Positions 8,365 through 17,574 of a stretch of 64,000 bases of DNA are shown in pieces. Below the pieces are notes generated by a model, which was not told where the DNA came from, ran no database searches, and saw only the letters and a program-made list of their open reading frames with translations. The DNA comes from Chrysophaeum taylorii (taxonomy: Eukaryota; Sar; Pelagophyceae; Pelagomonadales; Pelagomonadaceae): the NCBI GenBank assembly GCA_029834535.1, contig JAQMWT010000531.1, positions 186,001-250,000 on the forward strand. Reading direction: 5' to 3'. How positions within the stretch are numbered: the stretch's first letter is position 1; every line of letters begins with the position of its first letter. The position numbers and the translations under genes are program-made.

Positions 8365-9918
8365 TCAAAAGAGGGGGTGGACGTCGAGGTCGGGGCGCCA
8401 GTCGTGGAGGCGCCAGTTGGTGGTGGGAGCGAGATAGTCCCCGGCGACGGAGCGGTGGAACATGAGTGAGTCGTAGTTCTCGACGTTGGTAATCATTTTG
8501 CGTATGATGTTGGAGGACTCGTCCCGGTATATACCGACGAGGGTGATCATGTTGCCAAACTTGAGCTCGACCATCTCGGACCGCCAGGAGCCGAGGTGTG
8601 TCCGGAGGAAACGGGTCGACGCGGCGGGGTCGTCGAGGACTTTTTTGAGCTGGAAGTGGTCGCGATAGGTCGCAACGAGGGAGGATATGTAGGAGAGGAC
8701 GCAGTCGCGGCAGAGGAGCCAGAAGTAGACCTTGATCGAGTTTCGGCGGAGGCGTTTGATGCGGTCGTCGAATTTCTCGAGCTCGGAGACGACGTGGAAT
8801 GCCGTGTGGTAGGTGATCGCGAGGTGGGTGACGCCGTGCTGCAAGGCGGGGTAGTACCACTCGACGAAGGGGGAGTCCCAGAGCAAGACGACGCTGCCGA
8901 CCATCCAGAGGACGTTGAGGCGCCAGGAGTGGGGGACGTTGAGCTGGTATTTCCACTTTGTCAAAAGCCGCGGCGGCAGAGGCTCCTTCATGTGGTCGGT
9001 TTGATTGCGTCTCGCGACGTTTTTCATCGAGGTCGTGTGCGAGAGACGTCGACTCTTGGGCTTGTTGTTGTTGTTGTTGTTCGAACCGCAGGAGCCAACT
9101 TCGTCGTAAAAGTCGCAGGGTTTTCCCAAAATACAGTGGCTCGAAAAGCGGCGGGGTTCGTCGCGCGCGAGGGCGAGGGCCTGGAGCCTCGCCCTGGCGG
9201 ATTCGTGGGCGTAGGTGCAATGGCCCGGGGCGTTCGGCGGGACGTCGGCGCTCTGACCGCGCCATATTACCTTATTACTCCTCGCGCCGAAGGTGTCGTC
9301 GAAGTAGTTCAGGGCCTCCCGGTACCTCGAGGTCCGGTTCCGGGTGTCGTCGGGCTGGTCGGCGAAGACGAGGGTTGGGACGAGGATGCCGCACTGCGCG
9401 TACCCTCGATGTTTGGTCGCGACGACCTCCGGCACCGCGCAGGCATCGTCCGTCGCAAATCTCCCGTAGACGTAGGCGACGTTTGGGAGGGGGAGGGCCG
9501 CGTACATGATCTTGAGGTGCCGGCACTTGTCGCGCCTCGTCGCCGCGTTTCCAGAGCGAAGGAAAGAATCGTGGACGTAGAGTCTGTTGTTTAGGATGAG
9601 AACCATGTCGCCGCGACGTTCGGCCATCGCCGCCAGCAACGCTTCGACCTCCTCGGCGGATTGGGGTTCGGGGTAGGCGGTGATGCTCCGGAGGAGCTCC
9701 TGCTTGATGAGTCCCTTGGCCGCCTTCAACGAGAAGGTGGTCAGCGACCCAGCGTGGGCCTCGGGGGTCCAGGGGGACCGGTGCTCGGACCGGTCTCCGA
9801 CATACCGCGCGCGCTGCTTGCTCTTGAACTTGCGGAAGGGCCCGTCGTCGTCGAACCCGGCCCAGACGACGACGACGACGACGACCGAAAATGTGACTCC
9901 TCGAAACAAACACCACAT
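8365..9918 (-). CDS. GT90 (CAP10-type) glycosyltransferase, copy 2
   Basis: This is a 517-residue paralogue of the next gene, of identical length. It has the N-terminal hydrophobic anchor (Val-rich, residues 8-20) and the same domain layout. Shared blocks are VIWRGQ, KYQLNVPHSWRLNVLW, LLWDSPFVEWYYPALQHGVTH and a final SLMFHRSVAGDY plus W-R-L-x-D-W tail. The middle carries an Asn run (six, AAC repeats) between CDFYDEVGSCGS and KPKSRR. The conserved R-x-L-N-V motif of the sugar-nucleotide site is kept, so both copies look active. The ATG is only 42 bp from the ATG of the divergent lyase-like gene, so both must use one very short promoter. Confidence 0.87.
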   Translation of the reverse strand: MWCLFRGVTFSVVVVVVVWAGFDDDGPFRKFKSKQRARYVGDRSEHRSPWTPEAHAGSLTTFSLKAAKGLIKQELLRSITAYPEPQSAEEVEALLAAMAERRGDMVLILNNRLYVHDSFLRSGNAATRRDKCRHLKIMYAALPLPNVAYVYGRFATDDACAVPEVVATKHRGYAQCGILVPTLVFADQPDDTRNRTSRYREALNYFDDTFGARSNKVIWRGQSADVPPNAPGHCTYAHESARARLQALALARDEPRRFSSHCILGKPCDFYDEVGSCGSNNNNNNKPKSRRLSHTTSMKNVARRNQTDHMKEPLPPRLLTKWKYQLNVPHSWRLNVLWMVGSVVLLWDSPFVEWYYPALQHGVTHLAITYHTAFHVVSELEKFDDRIKRLRRNSIKVYFWLLCRDCVLSYISSLVATYRDHFQLKKVLDDPAASTRFLRTHLGSWRSEMVELKFGNMITLVGIYRDESSNIIRKMITNVENYDSLMFHRSVAGDYLAPTTNWRLHDWRPDLDVHPLF

Positions 9919-9960
9919 CGGTTTATGTTAACATTAACGGACCTCCGTTTTGCCAGAAAA
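9919..9960. promoter_or_regulatory. 42-bp bidirectional promoter region
   Basis: Only 42 bp separate the start codons of the divergent GT90 copy 2 and PL11-like genes. The segment is AT-richer than either gene (TTTATGTTAACATTAAC). The core promoter must lie here or inside one of the coding sequences, unless one start codon is downstream of the one chosen. Confidence 0.5.
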
Positions 9961-12411
9961 ATGAAAAAAGTCATCCTTCTTGCTCATCTTCGTCTCGTAG
10001 TCGATGCCGGTAGGATCGTCGGAAGGCGCGTCAGCTCGTGCGAGGTCGTCGAGAGGCGGTGCCTCGTGCGGTGCGAGATGGCTGGCGCCGAGGACCGGCT
10101 CAAGGGCCTCTACTTCTCTCACAAAGAGATGTCGCGATGCCTCGAACGGTGCGAATCGGAAATGTGCCCCTCCTCCTCCTCGTCGTCGTCGAGAGCAGAT
10201 GACGTGATTTTGACCATCCCTTCAGCCACAAAAAAGAAAAAAGCCAGAGACGCGTACCCGAGGGCCTACGTCGGAGCCCGGTCGCTCGTGGCGGTTCCGC
10301 GCGACGGGTTCGAGGTGTTTGTCTCGTGGCGACTTTTTGACAGAGACGGTGATGGAGTGTTCGAGGTGAATCGACGACCTGCGGGCGCGATTCCCTGGAC
10401 GACGATTGCGGTCGTCAACACCACCACCTTCGTCGACGCCCCGGATACGACGAGGGCACGAACCTACGAGTACAAGGTCCGAGCGGCTTCGGGCGCTCTC
10501 GCGGGCGTCGACTCGAGGGTAGCGCGCGTCGTCGCCGCCGAGACCGGACGAGACTACGTCGACCTCGGGGTGTCGTCGGCCATCATATCGAACGCCCTCT
10601 TTGCCGACACCGACGGCGACGGTGAGGTCGAGGCGGTGTGCTGGACGCGCCGCGTCGACAAAGTCACCAAGGAAAGGCGATACGCGCTGACGGTGGTGGA
10701 GTTGTTCTCGGGTGGCGAGACGACGACGAGGGAATTCGACGCGGCGATGGGGAGACCTACTCCGCCCCTCGACGAGAAGGGCTGGATTACGGTCGAGGGC
10801 TCGCGGGGGAAGGCTTTGAAAGAAGCTCCCGGATCCGAGAGTTCGCTGTGGTCGCGGCCGAGAGCGGCCGGCGACGTCGACGGCGATGGCGCCGAGGAAA
10901 TTTGGACCACGGCGGTTGTCGAGGGAAGGTGCCAGTACGTGCTCCTCAAGGACGACGGGGTGAGCAAGCTCTCGCTCCTCGCTTCGGTCGATTCGCCCTA
11001 TCCTCTGTGCGACGGCGCCGACAACTCGCGTCACGACGCCTTCGTCGCGAACCTCGACGGCGATCCTTCGCGGGTCTCGTTAGGGATGATGGGCGGCCGT
11101 CACGAACCCTGGCGGATTTTTACCCTTGATTACCGGAACGGGGGTCTCGTGCCGCGATGGGATGTCGGGAGCGGCATGGCATCGCCCGACCGCGCCGACG
11201 GCGGCGGCGTTTCCAACGGCCAGACGTCGCACAACGTTGCGGTGGTCGACGTCGATTGCGACGGCCGGGACGAGATCATCGCGGGCGCGACGGCCATCGA
11301 CGACGACGGAACAATTTTGTGGGACACCAATGCCTGGTTCGGCAGGTCAGCTCACGTCGACGGCGTCGTCGTCGACGACGTCGACCCGAGGTCGCCCGGC
11401 TTCGAAGTCGTCTTATTTTCTGAATCGGGACCAGAATTTGGGGTCTACCGCGCCGCAACGGGGTACCCGCTCCTCGAGGGCGTCGCCCCGGGCTTCCACA
11501 TCCAATGGACCGTCGCCGTCAACGCGACGGGACAGTCCCGCGGCCTCGACGTCGTCGGAACCTACGGGGGCCACTTCGTCGACGGCGGATTTTCTATCAA
11601 AACGACCGACGACGCCCACCGACCCTATCCCTTCGCCGACTGGCCGCGCGAAGCCCACAACTGGTACCCGATCGACTGGGACGGTAAGAACGGCCACCAG
11701 ACGGTCATTTTTGGCTTTTGCTTCGACAAGCACCTCGAAGACCACGGCCTCACCGAACACAAGCCCAAGGTCCTCGGCATCGACGGCCGCGAGCTCTTCG
11801 TCGTGAATGGGGGTGGAGTCGTCGTCCGCGCTCTCACCAACGCCCTCGACATCCTCGGCGATCACCGCGAAGAGATCATTACCCAGATGAGCGACGGCTC
11901 CATCCGCGCGTACTTGAACGCCCAACCCCTCCAAGGACCGCCAAAGCCCACCAAGCTCGAGGACTACCATTACCGCCGCTTCCTCGCCCACGCCACCTTT
12001 CCCTCCCACGTCGTCGCCCTCGGTTCCGCCTGCCACAACGCCGACGACTACCGTCGAGACCCCACCGTCCGCTACGTCGAGCCGCCCAACACCCTCGCCG
12101 ACCTCGCGACGGACCTCGCGACCGTCCGCCGCGACCTCCAAGAAGACCCCGCTGTTCTCCCCGCCCGCCGACGCCTCCTCCGCTCCAAGGCGATCTCCCT
12201 CCGACGCGAAATCACGCTTCTGCGCGCTCGCCTCGACCTCCGCCGCGAGCTCGCCAACCTGACAGACAACATGCCCACCCCCGACGCCCCGGTCCCGCCG
12301 ATCGAAAAGTCCTGTTCGACCACGCTCTTCAGCTTTTGCTTCTCAAAGCAAACAAAAATCGGCAAACTCATCTCAACAACGATCGCCGACACAAAAGCAG
12401 GAGTGCCTTAG
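9961..12411 (+). CDS. Rhamnogalacturonan lyase-like (PL11-type) beta-propeller protein
   Basis: The 816-residue protein has a helical Cys-containing N-terminus with two CX3C motifs (CLVRC and CLERC). A fibronectin-like module follows (VSWRLFDRDGDG to YEYKVRAASG), then an eight-bladed-propeller-like region with calcium loops (DTDGDGEVE, DVDGDGAEE, DVDCDGRDEI) and the segment IIAGATAIDDDGTILWDT. This order is that of polysaccharide lyase family 11, secreted enzymes that cleave rhamnogalacturonan. Catalytic residues could not be checked, and no clear signal peptide is visible unless residues 4-10 serve. The last 200 residues become helical and Arg-rich, unlike PL11. The ATG at 9961 is chosen because the frame upstream runs antisense through GT90 copy 2. 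Confidence 0.75.
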   Translation: MKKVILLAHLRLVVDAGRIVGRRVSSCEVVERRCLVRCEMAGAEDRLKGLYFSHKEMSRCLERCESEMCPSSSSSSSRADDVILTIPSATKKKKARDAYPRAYVGARSLVAVPRDGFEVFVSWRLFDRDGDGVFEVNRRPAGAIPWTTIAVVNTTTFVDAPDTTRARTYEYKVRAASGALAGVDSRVARVVAAETGRDYVDLGVSSAIISNALFADTDGDGEVEAVCWTRRVDKVTKERRYALTVVELFSGGETTTREFDAAMGRPTPPLDEKGWITVEGSRGKALKEAPGSESSLWSRPRAAGDVDGDGAEEIWTTAVVEGRCQYVLLKDDGVSKLSLLASVDSPYPLCDGADNSRHDAFVANLDGDPSRVSLGMMGGRHEPWRIFTLDYRNGGLVPRWDVGSGMASPDRADGGGVSNGQTSHNVAVVDVDCDGRDEIIAGATAIDDDGTILWDTNAWFGRSAHVDGVVVDDVDPRSPGFEVVLFSESGPEFGVYRAATGYPLLEGVAPGFHIQWTVAVNATGQSRGLDVVGTYGGHFVDGGFSIKTTDDAHRPYPFADWPREAHNWYPIDWDGKNGHQTVIFGFCFDKHLEDHGLTEHKPKVLGIDGRELFVVNGGGVVVRALTNALDILGDHREEIITQMSDGSIRAYLNAQPLQGPPKPTKLEDYHYRRFLAHATFPSHVVALGSACHNADDYRRDPTVRYVEPPNTLADLATDLATVRRDLQEDPAVLPARRRLLRSKAISLRREITLLRARLDLRRELANLTDNMPTPDAPVPPIEKSCSTTLFSFCFSKQTKIGKLISTTIADTKAGVP

Positions 12412-12422
12412 GGTAAGTATAG

Positions 12423-15026
12423 ATGATAGCTGCGACGACTATGACGGGGTTTGCGCGCGTCCTCGTGCGGGCGATCGTGATCCGCGAAGAGTCCGAGGAG
12501 GCGCTCCCCGCCTTCTGGCTGACGGTCCCGACAATCCCAAACGCCATCGTCGAGCACATGGTCGCCAAGGTCCAAACCTGGCTCCGCCTCGGGTCGCGAT
12601 GGCGGGTCGAGCTCTTGTTGGGCGGCGCCGTCGTCCCGCCGAGCGAGCCCGCGGCCATCTTCCACGACGGCGACAAGGTCGACGCCGCGGTTTACTACGA
12701 GCCCTCCCTCGAGCGTCGGGAGCGACGCGGGAGAAAGCACAGGAAACGCACGTTAGCCCAAGTCGAAGAAGACGGGCTCGACCCGAAGAATAATAAAGTT
12801 CACCGTACCGACGATGGCAACGATTTGTTTTACTTTATGAAGGAGGGCGGCGACGACGACGACCGGGAGATGCCCGCGGCAGCCCAAAACGCCCTCGAGC
12901 GACAACATTCGCTGCCGTCGATGATTCCCGCTAGAGCGAAGACGAGCGAGTCGCAGTCCAAGCCGCCGCTTCCCCCCCAGGATGATGATGATGATGATGA
13001 TGATGAGTCGGACGACTCAGATTCCGATGACGGCAGAGAGGGCGTGTCGAACCCAAAAGCCGCCGCGCAGAAAGAGGATTCCCGGGATGATCAACCCGAG
13101 GCAGAGTCCAACACCAAACCCTCCGAAGTGGAGGATGACGACGACGATAAAGGGAAGGCAGAGTCAAACGTAAAACCCCCTACCACTGAGCCGAAAGAGG
13201 AGGAGGAGGACGAAGAAGAAGAAGATGATGATGACGACGATGACGACGATGATGAGGATGAGGGAAAGACCAAACCCCCTGCTACAGACCAGAAAGAAGA
13301 TGAAGAGGGCGATGAGAAGGCAGAGTCAAAGACGACACTCCTCGCTACAGAGCAGAAAGAGGATGAAAACAATTACGACGGCGAGAGAAAGGCAGAGGCA
13401 AACGCGAAACCTTCCGCTACAGAACAGAAAGAAGAAGAAGAAGAGGAAGAATACGACGACGATGAAAGCGACAACGATGATGACAGCGACGACGACGACG
13501 ACGACGATGACGGGAAGGCAGAGCCGAACGTGAAACCTCCTGCTACAGAGCAGAAAGAAGACGAGGACGATGACAGCGACGACGATGATGACAGCGACGA
13601 CGACGACGACGACGACGGGAAGGCAGAGCCGAACGTGAAACCTCCTGCTGCAGAGCAGAAAGAAGACGAGGACGATGACAGCGACGACGATGATGACAGC
13701 GACGACGACGACGACGACGACGACGGGAAGGCAGAGCCGAACGTGAAACCTCCTGCTGCAGAGCAGAAAGAAGACGAGGACGATGACAGCGACGACGACG
13801 ACGACGAGGACGATGACGGGAAGGCAGAGCCGAACGTGAAACCTCCTGCTGCAGAGCAGAAAGAAGACGAGGACGACGACAGCGACGACGATGATGACAG
13901 CGACGAGGACGACGAGGAGAAGGCAGAGTCAAAGGTGAAGCCTCCTGCGGCAGAGCAGGAAGATGATGACAGCGACGACGATGAAGACAGCGACGACGAG
14001 GAGGAAGACGTCGATGGCAAAGCAGAGTCGACCGCGAAACCTGCTGCAGCAGAGCAGAAGGAAGAGGACGGCGACGACGAGGGGAAGGCAGAGTCGAGCG
14101 CGAACCCCCCTGTTTTGCCAAAGCAGAAAGTGGACGAAGAGGGGAAGTCAAAGACGAAACCCCCCGGTGCAGACCCGGCAACAAAGAGTACAGCCAAAAA
14201 CAAGGACGACGAAGTTGGTATCAAGGCGAAGGACGGCGAAGTCGCTTCGAAAAACGACGGCGGCCCGAACGGGCGAGGGGTGTTTTTCGACGACAACGAA
14301 GGAGAGAATGCAGGCCGAAAGAATGGCGTCGTCGAAACGCCTCGCGGCGGAGGTGCGAAAGGTCGCGGCGTCGAGTCGTCGGGAACGTTCAAGACCGCGA
14401 AAGGAGAGTCGGAGGAGTCGGCGAGCAGCGAGGACGAGGACAAGCCTACCCGCGGCATGGGTCGTGGTGCGCTCGCGCTTTCGATATTCCCCGAATCGAA
14501 GCTGCCTGCCCGCAGGAGGCCGCAGACGCCGTTCCCCTTCGCTCGCGCCGGCGGCTTCTTCGGCAACGAGGAAGAGGGGCCGCACTTCAAGCGCGTCCGT
14601 ACCGACTACCACGTCCTCGAGAAGACGGACGTTGAGGTCTCGCCCGCGAGGGACGACGAAGTAAAAAAGGGCGACCTGATCGAGTACCGGACCGTAGAGC
14701 TCGACGCGGCGAGGAACTGGACGCCGGCGCTGTCGGAGGTAAAGTGCGCGCGGGTCGAGGAGATACGGGACGACGGCGCGCTCCGTTTGAAGCCGGACGG
14801 CGGGGACGTCTTCGCCGTTCCGCGCGTCGACCTCCGCCAGGTAAGGGTCATTCAGAGGAAGGGGAATCGCCGCAAGAGTCGCGAGCCAAAACGAAACTCT
14901 TTCTCGCCGACGCTTGCATTGTTTCAGTCGATGAATAAATCCAAGTCTTTGGCGGCGGACGACGACATAGCTGCGGCACTCAAGGAGCGCCGGGACGCGC
15001 TCCAGCAACACCCCCCTCGCACCTAA
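12423..15026 (+). CDS. Coilin homologue with long acidic tandem repeats
   Basis: Coilin is the scaffold of Cajal bodies, where snRNPs and snoRNPs mature. The N-terminal ~85 residues match the coilin ubiquitin-like self-association domain: A-F-W-L-T-V-P in place of the vertebrate A-F-W-L-L-V, then LLLGGAVVPPSEPA and a D-G-D-K-V turn. The C-terminus (about residues 740-805) matches the atypical coilin Tudor domain (KKGDLIEYRTVEL, WTPALSEVKCARVEEI, then VPRVDLRQV). Between them lies a very acidic region coded by GAC repeats and a ~90-110-bp minisatellite, plus an RG-rich patch (PRGGGAKGRGVE). A probable in-frame intron at 14841-14927 follows the Tudor domain. The ATG lies 11 nt after the stop of the preceding gene; a second Met at 12441 is possible. 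Confidence 0.8.
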   Translation: MIAATTMTGFARVLVRAIVIREESEEALPAFWLTVPTIPNAIVEHMVAKVQTWLRLGSRWRVELLLGGAVVPPSEPAAIFHDGDKVDAAVYYEPSLERRERRGRKHRKRTLAQVEEDGLDPKNNKVHRTDDGNDLFYFMKEGGDDDDREMPAAAQNALERQHSLPSMIPARAKTSESQSKPPLPPQDDDDDDDDESDDSDSDDGREGVSNPKAAAQKEDSRDDQPEAESNTKPSEVEDDDDDKGKAESNVKPPTTEPKEEEEDEEEEDDDDDDDDDDEDEGKTKPPATDQKEDEEGDEKAESKTTLLATEQKEDENNYDGERKAEANAKPSATEQKEEEEEEEYDDDESDNDDDSDDDDDDDDGKAEPNVKPPATEQKEDEDDDSDDDDDSDDDDDDDGKAEPNVKPPAAEQKEDEDDDSDDDDDSDDDDDDDDGKAEPNVKPPAAEQKEDEDDDSDDDDDEDDDGKAEPNVKPPAAEQKEDEDDDSDDDDDSDEDDEEKAESKVKPPAAEQEDDDSDDDEDSDDEEEDVDGKAESTAKPAAAEQKEEDGDDEGKAESSANPPVLPKQKVDEEGKSKTKPPGADPATKSTAKNKDDEVGIKAKDGEVASKNDGGPNGRGVFFDDNEGENAGRKNGVVETPRGGGAKGRGVESSGTFKTAKGESEESASSEDEDKPTRGMGRGALALSIFPESKLPARRRPQTPFPFARAGGFFGNEEEGPHFKRVRTDYHVLEKTDVEVSPARDDEVKKGDLIEYRTVELDAARNWTPALSEVKCARVEEIRDDGALRLKPDGGDVFAVPRVDLRQVRVIQRKGNRRKSREPKRNSFSPTLALFQSMNKSKSLAADDDIAAALKERRDALQQHPPRT
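13509..13930 (+). repeat. Coding minisatellite in coilin
   Basis: Four nearly identical units begin GACGGGAAGGCAGAGCCGAA at 13509, 13614, 13722 and 13815, with unit length 93-108 bp. More diverged units occur on both sides. Each unit encodes a Lys/Pro-containing spacer (NVKPPAAEQKEDE) followed by Asp/Ser runs. Unit lengths are multiples of three, so the frame is kept. Confidence 0.85.
14841..14927 (+). other. Probable 87-nt intron without stop codons in coilin
   Basis: Donor GTAAGG follows the Tudor domain directly (CGCCAG before it), and the acceptor is preceded by a pyrimidine-rich TTGCATTGTTTCAG. The length is a multiple of three and phase 0, so retention would add 29 basic residues without breaking the frame. 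Confidence 0.55.
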
Positions 15027-15211
15027 ACAACAGCCCGACGACGAATTATGTGTTCTTCCTTCGCTTCACTTCGCTTCACTTCTGAAAACGAGCACTAGAC
15101 TTGTACACCTCGGTGGTGGTGGTGGTGGTGGAAAAGAAAACCATGCCCCACCCCTCAACAAGAGAGAGAGAGGGTTATTTATTTATTTATTTATTTATTG
15201 TTCGAATCATT

Positions 15212-16444
15212 ATGGCCAACGATGATGTGACGACCCAAACCAGCGAGGAGGAAGGGGGGCGCGTCGAGGGGGGTCGTCGTCGTTGTTCGGGAGAAGATGC
15301 CCGTATCTTCCAAGAGGATGTCGAAGAGGAGAAGGAAGACTTGCGGTGGAAGCCTGTCAGGCTGCGAGCGTCGGACATCGCCAAGTGCGTCGGCGTGCAC
15401 CCATTCGCCGAGATCGACGAGCTGTTTATGAACTTGATATACCAGGGCGCGATGGGCGCTGCGACCCTGAAAGAGGACGCCGAGGCTCTGGGTGCTGTCT
15501 TGGAAACGAAAGAGGAAGCCGCGGAGAGGACGTTAGGGAAGGCGTCGCGAGGCACGCGCGAGGCGGTCGAACGGGCGGCGAAGCGGGCGATGGTGACGAA
15601 GACGGCCGACGGCGTCACCGCGGTGGTGCGAACGGCGACCGAGGCGGTCGACGCGGCAGTCAAAAGCGCCGAGCTGAGCGAGAAAGAAGGTCGCGACTTG
15701 AAGGCACACTTCGCGAACGTCGCTCGCACGGACTTTGGGCGGCGCGCCGAGCACCCGGCTCTGCGGCAATACGAGCAGCAGACGGGGTCGTCGGTCTCGC
15801 ACTCGAACGACCGTTTGTTTGTCTGGAACCTTCCCGGGGATAACGACGACGTCCTTTTTTGCATCGTCGGAAAGATCGACGGCATCGCCGTCGAGGCCCG
15901 CGGCTCCCGCCGGGTGGTGATTGAAGTAAAGAATCGCGTCAACGGGAGGAGACCACCGGTGCCGCCCGAGCTCTACGACCAGATCCAGTTGCTCGTCTAC
16001 ATGTACCTCGCCGGTTGCGAACTAGGGGACCTCGTCCAGTGCGTCCGGGGGGGAAAAGCGAGTCGAGTCGAAATCAGTCGCGTCACCAAGGCGCAGCACG
16101 AGAACGACTGGAAGGCCATCATCCTCCCGCGTCTCTACGATCTCGCCCGTGCTGTCGACGACCTCCGCCGTAGCCTTCAAAGACGCCGCGCCTTTCTCGC
16201 GGCCTCGCCAAAGGGCCGCTGGGACATTGCTGCCACTCTTTGCGACTGGCTCCCCCACCCATCTCCGAACTACGCTGGGATCTTCTTCTCGGAGGACCAC
16301 GACGGAAGCAACGACCTCCAGTTGCAGCGAGAGTCGACGGGAATGGCGGCGGCGCAAGAGACGCGACAGCATCACGAGGTCGACGACGACGAGGACCTCG
16401 AGATGCAGCACGCCCTCGCCGCCTCGCTTCAGCAGCACCAGTAG
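15212..16444 (+). CDS. YqaJ-like PD-(D/E)XK nuclease with C-terminal UIM
   Basis: The 410-residue protein begins with a domain like the YqaJ/lambda-exonuclease class of viral and bacterial recombination nucleases: the entry motif LRASDIAKCVGVHPFAEIDELF. A helical insert (about residues 85-170) follows, then the catalytic core. In the core are FGRRAEHPALRQYEQQTG, GKIDGI with the metal-binding Asp, V-I-E-V-K (residues ~236-240) as the E-x-K motif, and YDQIQLLVYMYLAG as the last core helix. It likely processes DNA ends in repair or organelle DNA maintenance. The C-terminus carries a UIM-like helix (DEDLEMQHALAASL), suggesting ubiquitin-dependent recruitment. The ATG at 15212 follows an ATTT microsatellite. 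A viral origin of the domain is possible; the gene is intact. Confidence 0.75.
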   Translation: MANDDVTTQTSEEEGGRVEGGRRRCSGEDARIFQEDVEEEKEDLRWKPVRLRASDIAKCVGVHPFAEIDELFMNLIYQGAMGAATLKEDAEALGAVLETKEEAAERTLGKASRGTREAVERAAKRAMVTKTADGVTAVVRTATEAVDAAVKSAELSEKEGRDLKAHFANVARTDFGRRAEHPALRQYEQQTGSSVSHSNDRLFVWNLPGDNDDVLFCIVGKIDGIAVEARGSRRVVIEVKNRVNGRRPPVPPELYDQIQLLVYMYLAGCELGDLVQCVRGGKASRVEISRVTKAQHENDWKAIILPRLYDLARAVDDLRRSLQRRRAFLAASPKGRWDIAATLCDWLPHPSPNYAGIFFSEDHDGSNDLQLQRESTGMAAAQETRQHHEVDDDEDLEMQHALAASLQQHQ

Positions 16445-16522
16445 TCAGTCACACGGAGGGCTGTTGTGGTCTCGAACGGACCTTTTTTTAGAAGGTTCTT
16501 CTTCTTCTTCTTATTTTCGAAA

Positions 16523-17548
16523 ATGATGATGATGATGCGAGCCTGGGTTGCGAAGAGACCTGGGGAGGCTGACGTCCTCGAGTTGGTGGAGGTGCCCAAG
16601 CCGACGCCGGTCGAGGGCGAGATCAGGATTCGTGTCCGCGCTCTGGGGCTCAACAAGGCGGAAGGATATAACCGGATGGGAAAGCATGGTGCGTTTTCGG
16701 GCGGAAAATGGGCCCTCGGGATCGAGGCCGCCGGCGAGGTGGATCTGGACCCGAGTGGGAAGCTGGCGCGCGGTCAGAAGGTGGTGACGATGATGGGCGG
16801 CATGATGTTTGATCGGCACGGAAGCTACGCGGAATACGTCGCCGCGAAGCGCGAAAACGTGATATCGATATCGCGCGAGATCGACTTCGTGACGCTCGCG
16901 ACCTTGCCCGAGGCCTACTTGACCGCGTGGGGGGCTTTGGAGAAGAATTTGGGGATCAAGCCCGGGGAGACCTTGTTGGTCCGCGGTGGTACGTCGTCGG
17001 TGGGAATGGCCGCGATCGCGTACGCCAAGGTTCGAGGCCTCGAGGTCGTCGCGACGACCCGCCAGCATGATCGGGTCGAAAAGTTGAAGGCCCTGGGGGC
17101 CGACCGCGTGCTCGTCGACGACGGGAATCTCCACGAAAAGTTGCGGGACCCTTACCCGCGCGGAATCGACAAGGCGATCGAGTTGGTAGGCGCGAACACG
17201 ATCGTCGACACGATGCGGGCGATGCGAAAATGGGGCGAGGTCGCCTTCGTCGGCTTCGTCGGGGGTCCCCCTGTGCGCGAAAAATTTCATTTCATGAACG
17301 ACCTCCCCAACACGGTCAAACTCAGCTTCTTTGGGAGCGGGCTGCTGGGAAAACCAGACCTGCCGCTAGACGAGGCCCCCCTAGACTGGATCGCCGACCA
17401 GGTCGCCAAAGGGGCGATGCCGAGCATTCATGCCAGGACTTTTTCGTACGATTCCCTCCCCGACGCCCAGCGCTACATGGAGACCAACCAGGCCTTCGGC
17501 AAGATTGTCGTCTCCCACCACCACCACATACCCGCATCATCAAAATAG
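16523..17548 (+). CDS. Zinc-independent MDR oxidoreductase (quinone reductase-like)
   Basis: The 341-residue protein is a medium-chain dehydrogenase/reductase of the quinone oxidoreductase branch. The N-terminal GroES-like domain has VEGEIRIRVRALGLNKAE and LGIEAAGEV. The Rossmann domain has TAWGALEKNLGIKPGETLLVRGGTSSVG as separate neighbouring blocks, giving the NADPH-binding GGTSSVGMAA near residue 155. The Cys/His zinc ligands of alcohol dehydrogenases are absent, which fits the zinc-independent type. It should reduce quinones or enals with NADPH. Five in-frame ATGs in a row (ATG microsatellite, 16523-16537) make the exact start uncertain by up to four residues. The stop is only 26 bp before the start of the next gene on the same strand. 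Confidence 0.85.
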   Translation: MMMMMRAWVAKRPGEADVLELVEVPKPTPVEGEIRIRVRALGLNKAEGYNRMGKHGAFSGGKWALGIEAAGEVDLDPSGKLARGQKVVTMMGGMMFDRHGSYAEYVAAKRENVISISREIDFVTLATLPEAYLTAWGALEKNLGIKPGETLLVRGGTSSVGMAAIAYAKVRGLEVVATTRQHDRVEKLKALGADRVLVDDGNLHEKLRDPYPRGIDKAIELVGANTIVDTMRAMRKWGEVAFVGFVGGPPVREKFHFMNDLPNTVKLSFFGSGLLGKPDLPLDEAPLDWIADQVAKGAMPSIHARTFSYDSLPDAQRYMETNQAFGKIVVSHHHHIPASSK

Positions 17549-17574
17549 CTTGCGACATAATAATATCCAATATT

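Noticed and set aside
8596-9594. 332-residue plus-strand frame opposite GT90 copy 2
   Set aside because: Shadow of the GT90 gene; the similar antisense frame at 6924-7862 is explained in the same way.
13000-14600. Poly-Ser and poly-Arg minus-strand frames opposite the coilin repeat
   Set aside because: They are the antisense readings of the acidic GAC repeat.
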